Positions 63,951-64,000 of a stretch of 64,000 nt of DNA are shown here, in pieces. This DNA comes from Bacteriovoracaceae bacterium (GTDB lineage: Bacteria > Bdellovibrionota > Bacteriovoracia > Bacteriovoracales > Bacteriovoracaceae): the NCBI GenBank assembly GCA_018649885.1, contig JABIHA010000118.1, forward strand, positions 1 to 64,000, given 5' to 3'. The notes beneath the pieces are model-generated. The model saw only the letters and a program-made list of their open reading frames with translations, had not been told where the DNA came from and did not search any database. How positions within the stretch are numbered: position 1 is the stretch's first letter; every line of letters starts with the position of its first letter. The position numbers and the translations under genes are program-made.

Positions 63951-64000
63951 TGGACAAAAGTAGTTGTCTTGTTATAGCTGGGGAAAAATCTGGGGAAGAG
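63950..64000 (+). CDS. lpxB: lipid A disaccharide synthase LpxB (5' fragment)
   Basis: Only the first 17 codons are in the window. The start ATG overlaps the preceding stop by one base (TAATG). The N terminus (CLVIAGEKSGEE) matches the AGExSGD motif with which LpxB begins, and the position after lpxA supports it. The gene continues past the window end. Confidence 0.8.
   Translation, partial: MDKSSCLVIAGEKSGEE

Noticed and set aside
1-64000. CRISPR array, insertion sequence or replication origin
   Set aside because: No regularly spaced repeats, transposase genes with terminal inverted repeats, or DnaA-box clusters were found on reading both strands.

Overview
The window looks like chromosomal DNA from an AT-rich member of the Bdellovibrionota, most likely the Bacteriovorax/Halobacteriovorax side. 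This is inferred from gene content and order: a Gram-negative outer-membrane and lipid A locus, a long chromosomal flagellar export operon, many small lipoproteins, V-type pyrophosphatase, Skp, Lol and BamA. No rRNA or other marker gene is present to prove it.

Layout. 1-1750: end of a probable integrated element, with a tyrosine recombinase pointing at the 3' end of a tRNA-Glu gene. 1792-1983: tRNA-Glu and tRNA-Lys on the minus strand. 2.1-17.2 kb: mixed housekeeping genes (mtaB, nth, an S41 protease lipoprotein, purA and serA, hppA, murJ) among small membrane proteins and lipoproteins. 17.3-23.0 kb: accessory block of secreted, cysteine-rich proteins of unknown role, including a tandem duplicated pair, one copy of which carries a long Gly/Tyr-rich tail. 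23.0-34.2 kb: uvrC, a UDG-like protein, a SpoIID-like plus amidase pair, lipoproteins, a DsbA-like lipoprotein, a YkgJ-type protein and HU. 34.4-49.3 kb: flagellar operon fliL-M-N-O-P-Q-R-flhB-flhA-flhF-flhG-fliA with two unknown downstream genes. 49.3-54.6 kb: a Tat-type M48 lipoprotein peptidase, coaE, mazG, ybeY and a large secreted unknown. 54.7-64.0 kb: prfB with its programmed frameshift, then lolC, lolD, bamA, skp, lpxD, fabZ, lpxA, a Gfo/Idh/MocA oxidoreductase and the start of lpxB.

How the genes work together. The flagellar operon encodes the export gate (FliPQR, FlhA, FlhB), the C-ring (FliM, FliN), FliL, the placement proteins FlhF and FlhG, and the flagellar sigma factor. The last ten genes form an envelope-biogenesis operon: lipoprotein release (Lol), outer-membrane protein folding (BamA, Skp) and lipid A synthesis. 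The oxidoreductase between lpxA and lpxB resembles GnnA and fits the 2,3-diamino-2,3-dideoxyglucose lipid A known from Bdellovibrio.

Most notable observations: an FlhF whose GTPase motifs are all degenerate, next to an FlhG without the usual N-terminal activator motif; a FliO with an extra AMIN-like periplasmic domain; a probable AUU start codon for murJ; a G-free, C-rich stretch at the 3' end of the amidase gene that may be a Rho site; a pair of tiny paralogous membrane proteins, one below normal gene-calling size; and the tandem secreted paralogues.
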